Source: Desulfobacteraceae bacterium
Lineage (GTDB): Bacteria; Desulfobacterota; Desulfobulbia; Desulfobulbales; Desulfobulbaceae
Length of the DNA: 38,102 bases
Direction: 5' to 3'
Assembly (NCBI GenBank): GCA_011372855.1
Contig: DSAE01000062.1
Coordinates: 1-38,102 of the forward strand
In this document: positions 26,936-35,221 of the stretch, piece by piece
How the letters are laid out: every line of letters begins with the position of its first letter
How positions within the stretch are numbered: position 1 is the stretch's first letter
Notes under the pieces: generated by a model
The model's database searches: none
Told to the model about the DNA's origin: nothing
The model's input: only the letters and a program-made list of their open reading frames with translations
Position numbers and translations under genes: made by a program

Positions 26936-28125
26936 TTTCCCCGATTCTCCCTGATTCGCCTGGTCAGCAGCGGCACGATCTCAAAAAGGTCGCCCACCAG
27001 GCTGTAGGTGGCGATATCGAAAATAGGGGCATTCTCGTCCTTGTTGATCGCGACGATGGTTTTTGCCGACTGCATGCCCACCGTATGTTGAATCGCCCCG
27101 GAAATGCCGCAGGCAATATAGAGCTTGGGGCAGACCGTCTTGCCGGTCTGGCCGACCTGGTGCGGATAGGAGATCCAGCCCGAATCGACCGCCGCCCGGG
27201 AGGCCGCGACGGCTCCGCCCAGTTCCTCGGCCAGCCCGCGGATCAGCTCGAACCCTTTTTCACTGGCAAGGCCGCGGCCGCCGGCGACGAGGATCTCAAC
27301 CTCCTGGATGTTGACGTTATCCTGCTCGCTCCGGACCGATTCAAGAACTTCGACCCGGGAGCGGTAGACCCGGTCGTCGAGTTCGACGAGGATCACCTCG
27401 CCGGTGCGGGCGGGATCCGGTTCCAGCGGCGCCATGACTTTCGGCCGGACCGTTGCCATCTGCGGCCTCGAATTGGGGCAGACTATGGTCGCCATGATAT
27501 TGCCGCCGAAGGCCGGCCGGGTCTGGAGCAGCATTCCGTCCTCGGAACGGATGGACAGCTGGGTGCAATCCGCGGTCAGCCCGGCATTGAGACCATTGGC
27601 CACCTGGGGGATGAAGGACCTGCCGATGGCGGTCGCGCCCGCCAGCACCACCTCGGGACGCCGGGCACGAATCAGCTCCTCGAGGACCCTGCCGTAGACG
27701 TCTTCACGGAAATACTCCAGCTCCGGATTGTCGACGACATAAACCAGGTCGGCCCCGGAAGCGATCAACAGGCCGGCGCCCTCCTCGACCCCGGATCCCA
27801 TCAGAACCGCGCTCAGCGGTACACCGCGCTGATCGGCAAGTGTGCGGCCGATTCCCAGCAGTTCAAAGGAAACCGGTGCGATTCCGCCATGGCGGAATTC
27901 GGCAACCACCCATATTCCCGACCATTCGCCAAGTTCGGCGCCGGTCTCCTTTGCAGCCCCCTCAATATTCAGTGCCCCGGGTTCGCACGTTTCAACGCAT
28001 GCCCCGCACAGGGTGCAGTTATCGTTCACCACCGCGCAGCCGTCTACTACCGAAATGGCGCCAAAGGCGCAGTTCTCTTCACAAACTCCGCAGCCTATGC
28101 ATTTTTCCTTGTCAACGATGAGCAT
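26932..28125 (-). CDS. etfA: Electron transfer flavoprotein alpha subunit with N-terminal 2x[4Fe-4S] ferredoxin domain
   Basis: Two CX2CX2CX3C motifs (CIGCGVCEENC; CTLCGACVETC); ETF-alpha C-terminus GRGLASEKGFELIRGLAEELGGAVAASRAAVDSGWISYPHQVGQTGKTVCPKLYIACGISGAIQHTVGM. Confidence 0.95.
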   Translation of the reverse strand: MLIVDKEKCIGCGVCEENCAFGAISVVDGCAVVNDNCTLCGACVETCEPGALNIEGAAKETGAELGEWSGIWVVAEFRHGGIAPVSFELLGIGRTLADQRGVPLSAVLMGSGVEEGAGLLIASGADLVYVVDNPELEYFREDVYGRVLEELIRARRPEVVLAGATAIGRSFIPQVANGLNAGLTADCTQLSIRSEDGMLLQTRPAFGGNIMATIVCPNSRPQMATVRPKVMAPLEPDPARTGEVILVELDDRVYRSRVEVLESVRSEQDNVNIQEVEILVAGGRGLASEKGFELIRGLAEELGGAVAASRAAVDSGWISYPHQVGQTGKTVCPKLYIACGISGAIQHTVGMQSAKTIVAINKDENAPIFDIATYSLVGDLFEIVPLLTRRIRENRGK

Positions 28126-28225
28126 GAAATGTTTCCTGAAAGGTCTCCCGATCGACTGGTGCGATCATCTTTTACTGCATCCGGGCCGGTGAGGCAGGAG
28201 CGGCGGCAAGGACTTCCCTTCGGGC

Positions 28226-29005
28226 CTACAGGTAGGCCTTCAGGCGCTCGACGAGCTGCCCGATCTGCTCCTCAACGGTCCCGGTAAATACCGTACGGTT
28301 CCCGCGCGGTGGAGGCGTAAACACACTGACGACCTGGGTCGGTGAACCGGCAAGGCCGATGCACTGCTTTTCCGCCCCGATATCTGCTGCGGTCAGCACC
28401 TTGATTTCTGCCTTTTTTGCTTTCATCTTGCCCCGCAGGGAGGGTACCCGGGGTTCATTGATATTCTTGACCACGGTCAGCAGGGCCGGCAGAGGCAGCC
28501 GGACAACATCGTAGCCGTCGTCCATCATACGCTCAACTATCATCTCCCCGTCGGCCAGGGATCTGATTTTCTGCACGCAGGTTACATACGGCCGATCAAG
28601 CTGACAGGCAAGTCCCGGACCGACCTGGGCGGTATCACCGTCGATGGCCTGCTTGCCGCATAAAACCAGGTCAAAATTACCGAGAGAGGAAACCGCCCTG
28701 GCCAGGGTATACGATGTTGCCCAGGTGTCGGCGCCGGCAAATGCCCTGTCGGAGATCAGCACCCCATCGTCGGCTCCGCAGGAAATGGCCTCCCTCAGAA
28801 CGGCTTCGGCCTGGGGCGGGCCCATGGAAATGGCGGTGACCGTTCCCCCCGCTTCCTCCTTGATGCGGACCGCCTCCTCCAGCGCATGCCGGTCGAACGG
28901 GTTCATGATGGATGACACCCCTTCCCGGGCCATGGTGTTGGTTTTTGGATCAAGCCGGACATCCTTGGTGTCGGGGACCTGTTTGATGCAAACTATGATG
29001 TTCAT
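28226..29005 (-). CDS. etfB: Electron transfer flavoprotein beta subunit
   Basis: MNIIVCIKQVPDTKDVRLDPKTNTMAREGV; DLVLCGKQAIDGDTAQVGPGLACQLDRP; LPALLTVVKNINEPRVPSLRGKMKAKK. Confidence 0.96.
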   Translation of the reverse strand: MNIIVCIKQVPDTKDVRLDPKTNTMAREGVSSIMNPFDRHALEEAVRIKEEAGGTVTAISMGPPQAEAVLREAISCGADDGVLISDRAFAGADTWATSYTLARAVSSLGNFDLVLCGKQAIDGDTAQVGPGLACQLDRPYVTCVQKIRSLADGEMIVERMMDDGYDVVRLPLPALLTVVKNINEPRVPSLRGKMKAKKAEIKVLTAADIGAEKQCIGLAGSPTQVVSVFTPPPRGNRTVFTGTVEEQIGQLVERLKAYL

Positions 29006-29029
29006 TCTCAGGGACTTCGTTTTCCGGAG

Positions 29030-30187
29030 TTAGATGGTGTATTCCCTGTTCAGTTCCTGGCCGACCACATTGCGCTGGATCTGGTTGGTTCCTTCATAGA
29101 TCTGCAGGATCTTGGCGTCGCGCATCATTTTTTCCACCGGATACTCTTTCATGTAGCCGTAGCCGCCGAGGACCTGGACCGCGTCCGTCGTCACCTTCAT
29201 GGCCATGTCGGTGGCAAAGACCTTGCACATCGATGAAGCCTTGCTCATGTTCCTGGGATTGTTGTCGATATGGCGGGAAGCCGCATAGACGAGGGCCCTG
29301 GCTGCTTCAAGTTGAATGGCCATGTCGGCCAGCATGTGCTGGACGGCCTGGAACGAAATGATCGGCTTGCCGAACTGTATCCGCTGCTTGGCATAGGTGA
29401 CCGCTTCGTCGAGGGCCGCCTGGGCCAGGCCGACGCCCAGGGAGGCAATTCCGGGCCGCGATACATCCAGGGTCTTCATGACCGTGATGAAGCCGGTTCC
29501 CTGTCGGCCCACCAGCCGATCTCCGGGAATGCGGCAGTCATTCATTATCAGTTCACGGGTGGCGGAGGCGCGAATCCCCATTTTATTTTCCTTTTTGCCG
29601 TAGGAAAAACCGGGATCACCGTCTTCAACAATAAAAATGGACGCCCCGCGGGCACCCTTGGATGGATCGGTGATGGCGATGATGGAGTAGATCTGCGATT
29701 CACCGCCGTTGGTGATCCACTGCTTGGTGCCGTTCAACACCCATTCATCGCCGTCCAGGACCGCCGTGGTCTGAACCCCGGAGGCGTCACTGCCGGCGTT
29801 GGCCTCGGTCAGGCCGAATGCCGCCCATTTTCTGCCCGCGGCGATGTCGGGCAGGTACTTTTCCTTCATCTGTTCACTGCCGGCGATGAGCACCGGAAAA
29901 ATACCCAGGGCGCTGGCCGCGTAACTGGTGGCGACGCCGACGCAGCCGCGGGCCAACTGCTCCAGGGCCAGCACTATCTCAAAACAGCCGCCGCCAAATC
30001 CGCCGTACTGCTCGGGTACGAATATACCAAACAGGTCGGCCCTGGCCATGTCCTGAAGAATATCGGTCGGGAACTCGTTCTTTTCGTCGAGTTCGGCCCG
30101 CCTGGGGACGATCTTTTCATCGGCGATCTCCCGGGCGGTGTCCACGATCATCTGTTGTTCTTCCGTTAACAAGTAATCCAAGGTCAT
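29030..30187 (-). CDS. Acyl-CoA dehydrogenase family flavoprotein
   Basis: AFGLTEANAGSDASGVQTTAVLDGDEWVLNGTKQWITNGG; YAKQRIQFGKPIISFQAVQHMLADMA; VLGGYGYMKEYPVEKMMRDAKILQIYEGTNQIQRNVV with the catalytic-Glu YEGT motif. Confidence 0.97.
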   Translation of the reverse strand: MTLDYLLTEEQQMIVDTAREIADEKIVPRRAELDEKNEFPTDILQDMARADLFGIFVPEQYGGFGGGCFEIVLALEQLARGCVGVATSYAASALGIFPVLIAGSEQMKEKYLPDIAAGRKWAAFGLTEANAGSDASGVQTTAVLDGDEWVLNGTKQWITNGGESQIYSIIAITDPSKGARGASIFIVEDGDPGFSYGKKENKMGIRASATRELIMNDCRIPGDRLVGRQGTGFITVMKTLDVSRPGIASLGVGLAQAALDEAVTYAKQRIQFGKPIISFQAVQHMLADMAIQLEAARALVYAASRHIDNNPRNMSKASSMCKVFATDMAMKVTTDAVQVLGGYGYMKEYPVEKMMRDAKILQIYEGTNQIQRNVVGQELNREYTI

Positions 30188-30193
30188 CTCCCC

Positions 30194-31171
30194 TTACCAT
30201 TGCATGAGCATTGATCCCCAGGTAAATCCGCCGCCGAAGGAACAGAACAGCAGCAGGTCCCCGCGCCGCAGTATTCCCTTTCTGTTCGCCTCGTCAAGGG
30301 AAATGGGAATACTTGCAGCAGACGTATTACCATATTTATCCACGTTAATATAGACCTTTTCCCGTGGTACGCCGAGACGTTCCATGAGCTTGTTCAAAAT
30401 GCGGATATTGGCCTGATGGGGTATCATCAGATTGATGTCGCTGATCGTGACCCCGTTTCTGTCAAGCAGTTCGACAACCGCCTCCTCCATGGCCTTTACT
30501 GCATACTTGAAGACATCCCGGCCGATCATCTGGATATAGCAGCCGTTATGATCATTCTGGACAAGATCGGGATTAAGGCTCGCCGGCCCGTGCATGTACA
30601 GCAGATTCCACAATCTGCCGTCGGAGCGGAGGTTGGAATCAACCACGCCGCGACTGCCCTCACGGGAGGACATCACGCAGGCGCCGGCCCCGTCGCCGAA
30701 CAGTATGCAGGTGTTACGATCCTGCCAGTTGACCCGGGCAGAGAGTGTTTCCGATCCGATCAGCAATATTTTCATGTCCGGCCGGCTGACCACATACTTG
30801 TCAGCCAGATCCAGGCCGTAAAGAAAACCGGTGCAGGCGGCATTGATGTCGTAGGCATGGGCATTATCGGCGCCGATCTCCGCCTGAACGAAACAGGCAC
30901 TGGAGGGCATCATCATGTGCGGGGTCATGGTGGCCACCACCAGGAGATCGATCTCTTCCGCATGCAGTCCGGCCATGTCCAGCGCCTTGCGCGCCGCTCC
31001 GGCGGCTATCCGGTAGTTTTCCTCTCCCCTGCCGGCTATGCGCCGTGTATGAATGCCTGTCCTGGTCGTTATCCATTCATCGGAAGTATTGACCATCTTT
31101 TCCAGGTCGAAATTCGTCAGCTGCCTTTGCGGAAGGTATGAGCCGGTTCCAAGTATAGAGGCATGTTTCAT
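30194..31171 (-). CDS. fabH: Beta-ketoacyl-ACP synthase III
   Basis: ILGTGSYLPQRQLTN; TSDEWITTRTGI; YDINAACTGFLYGLDLA active Cys; MIPHQANIRILNKL; YGNTSAASIPISLDEA. Confidence 0.97.
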   Translation of the reverse strand: MKHASILGTGSYLPQRQLTNFDLEKMVNTSDEWITTRTGIHTRRIAGRGEENYRIAAGAARKALDMAGLHAEEIDLLVVATMTPHMMMPSSACFVQAEIGADNAHAYDINAACTGFLYGLDLADKYVVSRPDMKILLIGSETLSARVNWQDRNTCILFGDGAGACVMSSREGSRGVVDSNLRSDGRLWNLLYMHGPASLNPDLVQNDHNGCYIQMIGRDVFKYAVKAMEEAVVELLDRNGVTISDINLMIPHQANIRILNKLMERLGVPREKVYINVDKYGNTSAASIPISLDEANRKGILRRGDLLLFCSFGGGFTWGSMLMQW

Positions 31172-31192
31172 TTTGTTTCTACCGGCAAAGGC

Positions 31193-32200
31193 TCAGACGG
31201 TCTGCTCTTCCAGAGCCTGGATGATGGACTCGTTGACTTTGTTGCGCACCATATTCGCGGCGATGACTATGGCGTTCTTGATGGCGACGGAATTGGACTT
31301 GCCGTGACTGACGATGCCGGCGCCGTTAATGCCCAGCAGAGGCGCGCCGCCATATTCGGCGTAATCAACCCTTTTGCGAAAATTGTTGAACGCATGGCGA
31401 ATGAGCAGATAACCGAGCTTGGCACGCAGGGACTTTTCGATTTCACTCCTGAGCATCTGCATGGCGGCCTCGGCGAGCCCTTCACTGACCTTGAGCGAGA
31501 CGTTGCCGACAAAGCCGTCACAGACGATCACGTCGACATTGCCCTGATAGACATCACGTCCTTCCACATTGCCGAAGAAATTCAACTTGCTTGCGCTCAG
31601 CAGCTCGTGGGCCTCCTTGACCAGCGTGTTGCCTTTGCCCGCCTCCTCGCCGATGCTGAGCAAGCCGACCCGCGGCCTGTCAAGCTTCAGAATCTTGCTG
31701 ATGCATGACGACGCCATGATGGCGAACTGGAGTAGATGCTGGGGCCGGCAATCCACATTGGCGCCCAGGTCCATGATCATGACGGGATTTTTCAGGGTCG
31801 GAAAAAGACTGGCGATGCCGGGCCGGGACACCCCCTTCAGCCGTCCCAGCTTCTTTATGGCGGAAGCCATGGTCGCCCCGGAGTTTCCAGCCGAGACAAC
31901 GGCGTCCGCCCTTTCCGCCTTTACCAGTTCGAAACCGACCATGATGGTCGAGTTTTTTTTCCTCCGGACCGCATCGACCGGAGTCTCATGCATGGTGATG
32001 GTTTCCGGCGCGTGTTCAATGTGCAGCCGTCGCGCAACATCATCGTTCATCCCCAGGGTGGCAAGCTGCTGGGAGAGGAAGTCCGAGGGCCCGAGCAGTA
32101 TGATCTCGAAGTCCTTGTTGCCGCGCAGAGCCGAAAGAGCGCCCTCGATGATCAGTTCGGGCCCGCAGTCGCCGCCCATGGCATCCAGAGCTATGCGCAC
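31193..32200 (-). CDS. plsX: Phosphate acyltransferase PlsX
   Basis: MRIALDAMGGDCGPELIIEGAL; GNSGATMASAIKKLGRLKGVSRPGIASLFP; EYGGAPLLGINGAGIVSHGKS. Confidence 0.97.
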   Translation of the reverse strand: MRIALDAMGGDCGPELIIEGALSALRGNKDFEIILLGPSDFLSQQLATLGMNDDVARRLHIEHAPETITMHETPVDAVRRKKNSTIMVGFELVKAERADAVVSAGNSGATMASAIKKLGRLKGVSRPGIASLFPTLKNPVMIMDLGANVDCRPQHLLQFAIMASSCISKILKLDRPRVGLLSIGEEAGKGNTLVKEAHELLSASKLNFFGNVEGRDVYQGNVDVIVCDGFVGNVSLKVSEGLAEAAMQMLRSEIEKSLRAKLGYLLIRHAFNNFRKRVDYAEYGGAPLLGINGAGIVSHGKSNSVAIKNAIVIAANMVRNKVNESIIQALEEQTV

Positions 32201-32208
32201 GTTGCGTC

Positions 32209-32397
32209 CTAACCGAGGTCTTCCTCGAGGTGGATGACGGCCCTGTTCTTATACGTGCCGCATCCGCCGCATAACCGATGGGGAAGCTTCGGTTCGCCGC
32301 ACTCGGGACAGGCAACGGTGTTGGGCGCTTTCAGGGCGTCATGGGCTCTCCGCTTCCTGGTTCGTGAATGTGAATGTCGTCTTTTGGGTAAAGCCAT
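32209..32397 (-). CDS. rpmF: 50S ribosomal protein L32
   Basis: MALPKRRHSHSRTRKRRAHDALKAPNTVACPECGEPKLPHRLCGGCGTYKNRAVI. Confidence 0.97.
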   Translation of the reverse strand: MALPKRRHSHSRTRKRRAHDALKAPNTVACPECGEPKLPHRLCGGCGTYKNRAVIHLEEDLG

Positions 32398-32471
32398 TTT
32401 TTTTCCTCCACCGCCGAAGCCCCTGGGACCCGGTCAGTTTTCTTGTTCTCAGGCCGGTCGCATCAGCCCGG

Positions 32472-33005
32472 TCAATTCTTGCGCTTCGCGGCAACCCTGG
32501 CCAGAACGGCAAACGGTGAATCGACTGCCTTTTCCTCGCAGCCGCACCGTCGTTCATTCAGATTGGCGCCGCAATATTTGCACAATCCAAGGCAGTTTTC
32601 GCCGCACAGCTGCTTGGCGGGCATGTTGAGCAGAACCTGCTGCCGCAGGATTTCCCCCAGATCCACCACCGGCTCTGCAACCTGGATCGTATCCAGCTCT
32701 CCTTTGCCGACTTCCAGGTCCTGCAGGCGCCAGTGCCGGGCCTGATCGGCCAGCTCGACAATCAATTGCAGATCGGAGTCGAAATCGTGTCGGTACTCGA
32801 TCAGGCACCGGTCGCATTCCAGGCGGATGCCCGCCTTGACGTTGCCCCGCAGATCTATTTTATTCTCGCTTCTTTTGACGAGAAAAATTCGAGCCGTCAC
32901 CGAATCCGCAGCGTCCCGCAGATGATCGGGGAACCAGGACGGTTCTGTGATTTCTAACTGGACTCCGTGCTCGGAAATTTCGGAGAACGGAATTTTTACT
33001 GTCAT
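32472..33005 (-). CDS. YceD/DUF177 family protein
   Basis: CDRCLIEYRHDFDSDL...CGENCLGLCKYCGANLNERRCGCE; start MTVKIPF at 33005 preferred because a TATAAT box overlaps the upstream ATG at 33026. Confidence 0.9.
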   Translation of the reverse strand: MTVKIPFSEISEHGVQLEITEPSWFPDHLRDAADSVTARIFLVKRSENKIDLRGNVKAGIRLECDRCLIEYRHDFDSDLQLIVELADQARHWRLQDLEVGKGELDTIQVAEPVVDLGEILRQQVLLNMPAKQLCGENCLGLCKYCGANLNERRCGCEEKAVDSPFAVLARVAAKRKN

Positions 33006-33024
33006 TTTGGCCGGGCCTGCGCAC

Positions 33025-33057
33025 ATTATAAAAAATTAAATTGTGGACTATACACAA
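33025..33057 (-). promoter_or_regulatory. Putative -10 box (TATAAT) and 17-bp inverted repeat operator candidate upstream of the FAS operon
   Basis: Minus-strand TATAAT at 33030-33025; TTGTG-N7-CACAA at 33041-33057. Confidence 0.4.
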
Positions 33058-33155
33058 AAATATTTTTCAAGGCTATGAGAAAATGCAAGAGACCGAAAAT
33101 CAGGCGGACTTTCCGGATCGCTCAGCAGGAAGCGGAGAAGCTGCCCGTGGGTTTC

Positions 33156-33180
33156 CTCGGCATGCTCCGGCATGCGGAGG
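33156..33180. terminator. Strong GC hairpin downstream of mlaC
   Basis: CCTC-g-GCATGC-TCCG-GCATGC-g-GAGG; no T-tract. Confidence 0.4.
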
Positions 33181-33184
33181 ACGA

Positions 33185-33871
33185 TCAGGATGTGCCTTGA
33201 TCCACGGATAAATCGGTGGGACAGGGTTTGCCAATGCTTTTTTGCAGTTCCTGGATTTTTTCCTCCATCCGCTTGAGAAGGGATGGATAGCCGTCCTTGC
33301 GAATGATCTCCCTGAACTGCTCCATATAGTTGCGAACCAGGCTCACCCCTTCGACAATGATGTCGTAAACCAGCCACTGCCCGTCTTTGAGAAGCATGAT
33401 ATAGGAAACGGGGATGACAACATTCTTGTCGATGATATCCGTTTCCACCTGCGCCCTGTCGTTTTTCACCCGCTGATCCCTGAAGGCGACCTTCTGATCG
33501 GTGTAGTCCTCGATTTTGCCTATATAGACATGTTCAAGAAGCGTAGTAAACAGCCCGACAAAATAATCCTGCTCGTCGCCGGAAAGACTGCGCCACTGCG
33601 GGCCAAGGACCCGTCTGGACATTTCGTTGAAATCAAATCGTTCCTGGGCGAGCTCCATCACTTTTTCCCGGCGCTTGATACATGCCTCTTCTCCCTTGAA
33701 TTCGGGATCGGTGAGGATTTCGACAACCTTGTCGACGTACGGTCGCAGCTGCTCAGTCGGGTCGGGCACCTTGGCGGCATGAACGGCACCGGACCCTCCC
33801 GGCAACCAGAGGAGGAAGAAAAAAATGAATGAGAACAGAATATTACCCGGATGAAACATAACAAACCTCAT
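33185..33871 (-). CDS. mlaC: MlaC-type periplasmic phospholipid-binding protein (toluene tolerance Ttg2D family)
   Basis: Signal peptide; RFDFNEMSRRVLGPQWRSLSGDEQDYFVGLFTTLLEHVYIGKIEDYTDQKV; WLVYDIIVEGVSLVRNYMEQFREIIRKDGYPSLLKRMEEK. Confidence 0.94.
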   Translation of the reverse strand: MRFVMFHPGNILFSFIFFFLLWLPGGSGAVHAAKVPDPTEQLRPYVDKVVEILTDPEFKGEEACIKRREKVMELAQERFDFNEMSRRVLGPQWRSLSGDEQDYFVGLFTTLLEHVYIGKIEDYTDQKVAFRDQRVKNDRAQVETDIIDKNVVIPVSYIMLLKDGQWLVYDIIVEGVSLVRNYMEQFREIIRKDGYPSLLKRMEEKIQELQKSIGKPCPTDLSVDQGTS

Positions 33872-33968
33872 GTAGTGATGAAAGTATGGAGCAACTCTGC
33901 CAGGCTGTCAGGGCCGGCGGAAGCATACTGTTCAGGCGGCTGTCCCAAGCGGCGCCGGGCCGGAAGAA

Positions 33969-34748
33969 TTATTCAGCATTGTCAGGCACGGATCGGGACT
34001 GTCCCCTGACCTTGCTCCGGTATTGAAAATACGCATTCCGGAACGAGACATACGGATCAAAAAGAACGGACTTCAGTTCCTCGTACTCCCCAAGGTGCAT
34101 GGACAGCTTGTTGGTTTCCTTGCCGGCGTAGACAGTCCCCATATAATAATAATTATCTGTCCAGGCATAATAGGGCTCGCCAAAACCTTCGCCTACCACC
34201 GCGGTGAAATCACGGATGGTTGAGGAACCGTAAAAGGGCACAACCAGATAGGCACCGTCTCCCACACCCCAGACCGCGAGGGTCTCGCCCAGGGTAGCCT
34301 CGACGGGCGGGACGTCGAACACTCGCGTCGCCGCATCGCCCAGACCGTAGATACCAAGGGTGGAGTTGATCAGAAACCGGGTCAGGACCTCGCCGGAATC
34401 GCCGAACCTACCCTGGAGAAGCGCATTCAGGAAACGGACCGGTTCCTCCAGGTTCCTGAAAAAGTTAAAAATGCATTCTCGGAGATCCAGCGGAACAGCG
34501 GCGGCGTACACCGATGCCACCGGCTCCATGACATGGATGTACATCTTGTCATTGAAGCGGAAAATCACTCTGTTCAACGGTTCCAGGGGGTCACCCGCCT
34601 CCCGGGAAACGTCATCATAGTCGTAAAAATCGTCGCTGAGAAAATCGATTTCCGCAGCATTGGCTGCCGCCGGGGAGAACCGCGGTACGATTCCCGTGAC
34701 CGCAATTGCCGATGCCAGAAGGATGAATGAGAGGGTTCGACGTGCCAT
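33969..34748 (-). CDS. mlaA: MlaA/VacJ family protein
   Basis: DPLEPLNRVIFRFNDKMYIHVMEPVASVYAAAVP; FLNALLQGRFGDSGEVLTRFLINSTLGIYGLGDAA; LAVWGVGDGAYLVVPFYGSSTIRDF. Confidence 0.95.
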   Translation of the reverse strand: MARRTLSFILLASAIAVTGIVPRFSPAAANAAEIDFLSDDFYDYDDVSREAGDPLEPLNRVIFRFNDKMYIHVMEPVASVYAAAVPLDLRECIFNFFRNLEEPVRFLNALLQGRFGDSGEVLTRFLINSTLGIYGLGDAATRVFDVPPVEATLGETLAVWGVGDGAYLVVPFYGSSTIRDFTAVVGEGFGEPYYAWTDNYYYMGTVYAGKETNKLSMHLGEYEELKSVLFDPYVSFRNAYFQYRSKVRGQSRSVPDNAE

Positions 34749-34768
34749 GGTCCGTTGAGAGATGATTT

Positions 34769-35218
34769 TTATTGAACCTGCCCGAAGGCGAACTTGGAAA
34801 TGAGCGACTCCAGATCGACCACCGATTCGGTGTCCGTCATGGTTTCTCCGGCCGCAAAAACCTGTTCATCGCCGCCGAGGGTGATCTGGATATACTTGTC
34901 GCCGATAATCCCCTTGGATTTCACCGACGCGATGGAATCGAGAGGTACCTGGACACCCCGGTCAATCTGCATGGTCACCATGGCGTAGGCGTCCTCGTTC
35001 AGGGTCAGATTCTTGACCGTTCCCACCTTGACTCCGGCAATCTGGATATCGGCTCCCTCCTTTAATCCGGAGATGTTGCCGAATTCAGCCTGGAGCACAT
35101 ACATTCTCCCCCCGGTCAGCCATGGAACTTCCCCCAGTTGCAGGGCAAGCCAGCCCAGGGCGATAAAGCCGATGACCAGAAAAATGCCAACCACAGCGTC
35201 CGTTATATTGCTTTTCAT
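34769..35218 (-). CDS. mlaD: MlaD family (MCE-domain) protein
   Basis: N-terminal TM; MCE domain YVLQAEFGNISGLKEGADIQIAGVKVGTVKNLTL...KSKGIIGDKYIQITLGG. Confidence 0.95.
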   Translation of the reverse strand: MKSNITDAVVGIFLVIGFIALGWLALQLGEVPWLTGGRMYVLQAEFGNISGLKEGADIQIAGVKVGTVKNLTLNEDAYAMVTMQIDRGVQVPLDSIASVKSKGIIGDKYIQITLGGDEQVFAAGETMTDTESVVDLESLISKFAFGQVQ

Positions 35219-35221
35219 CTC

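Noticed and set aside
26929-28287. 452-aa plus-strand ORF antisense to etfA
   Set aside because: Shadow ORF; etfA has intact ferredoxin and ETF motifs.
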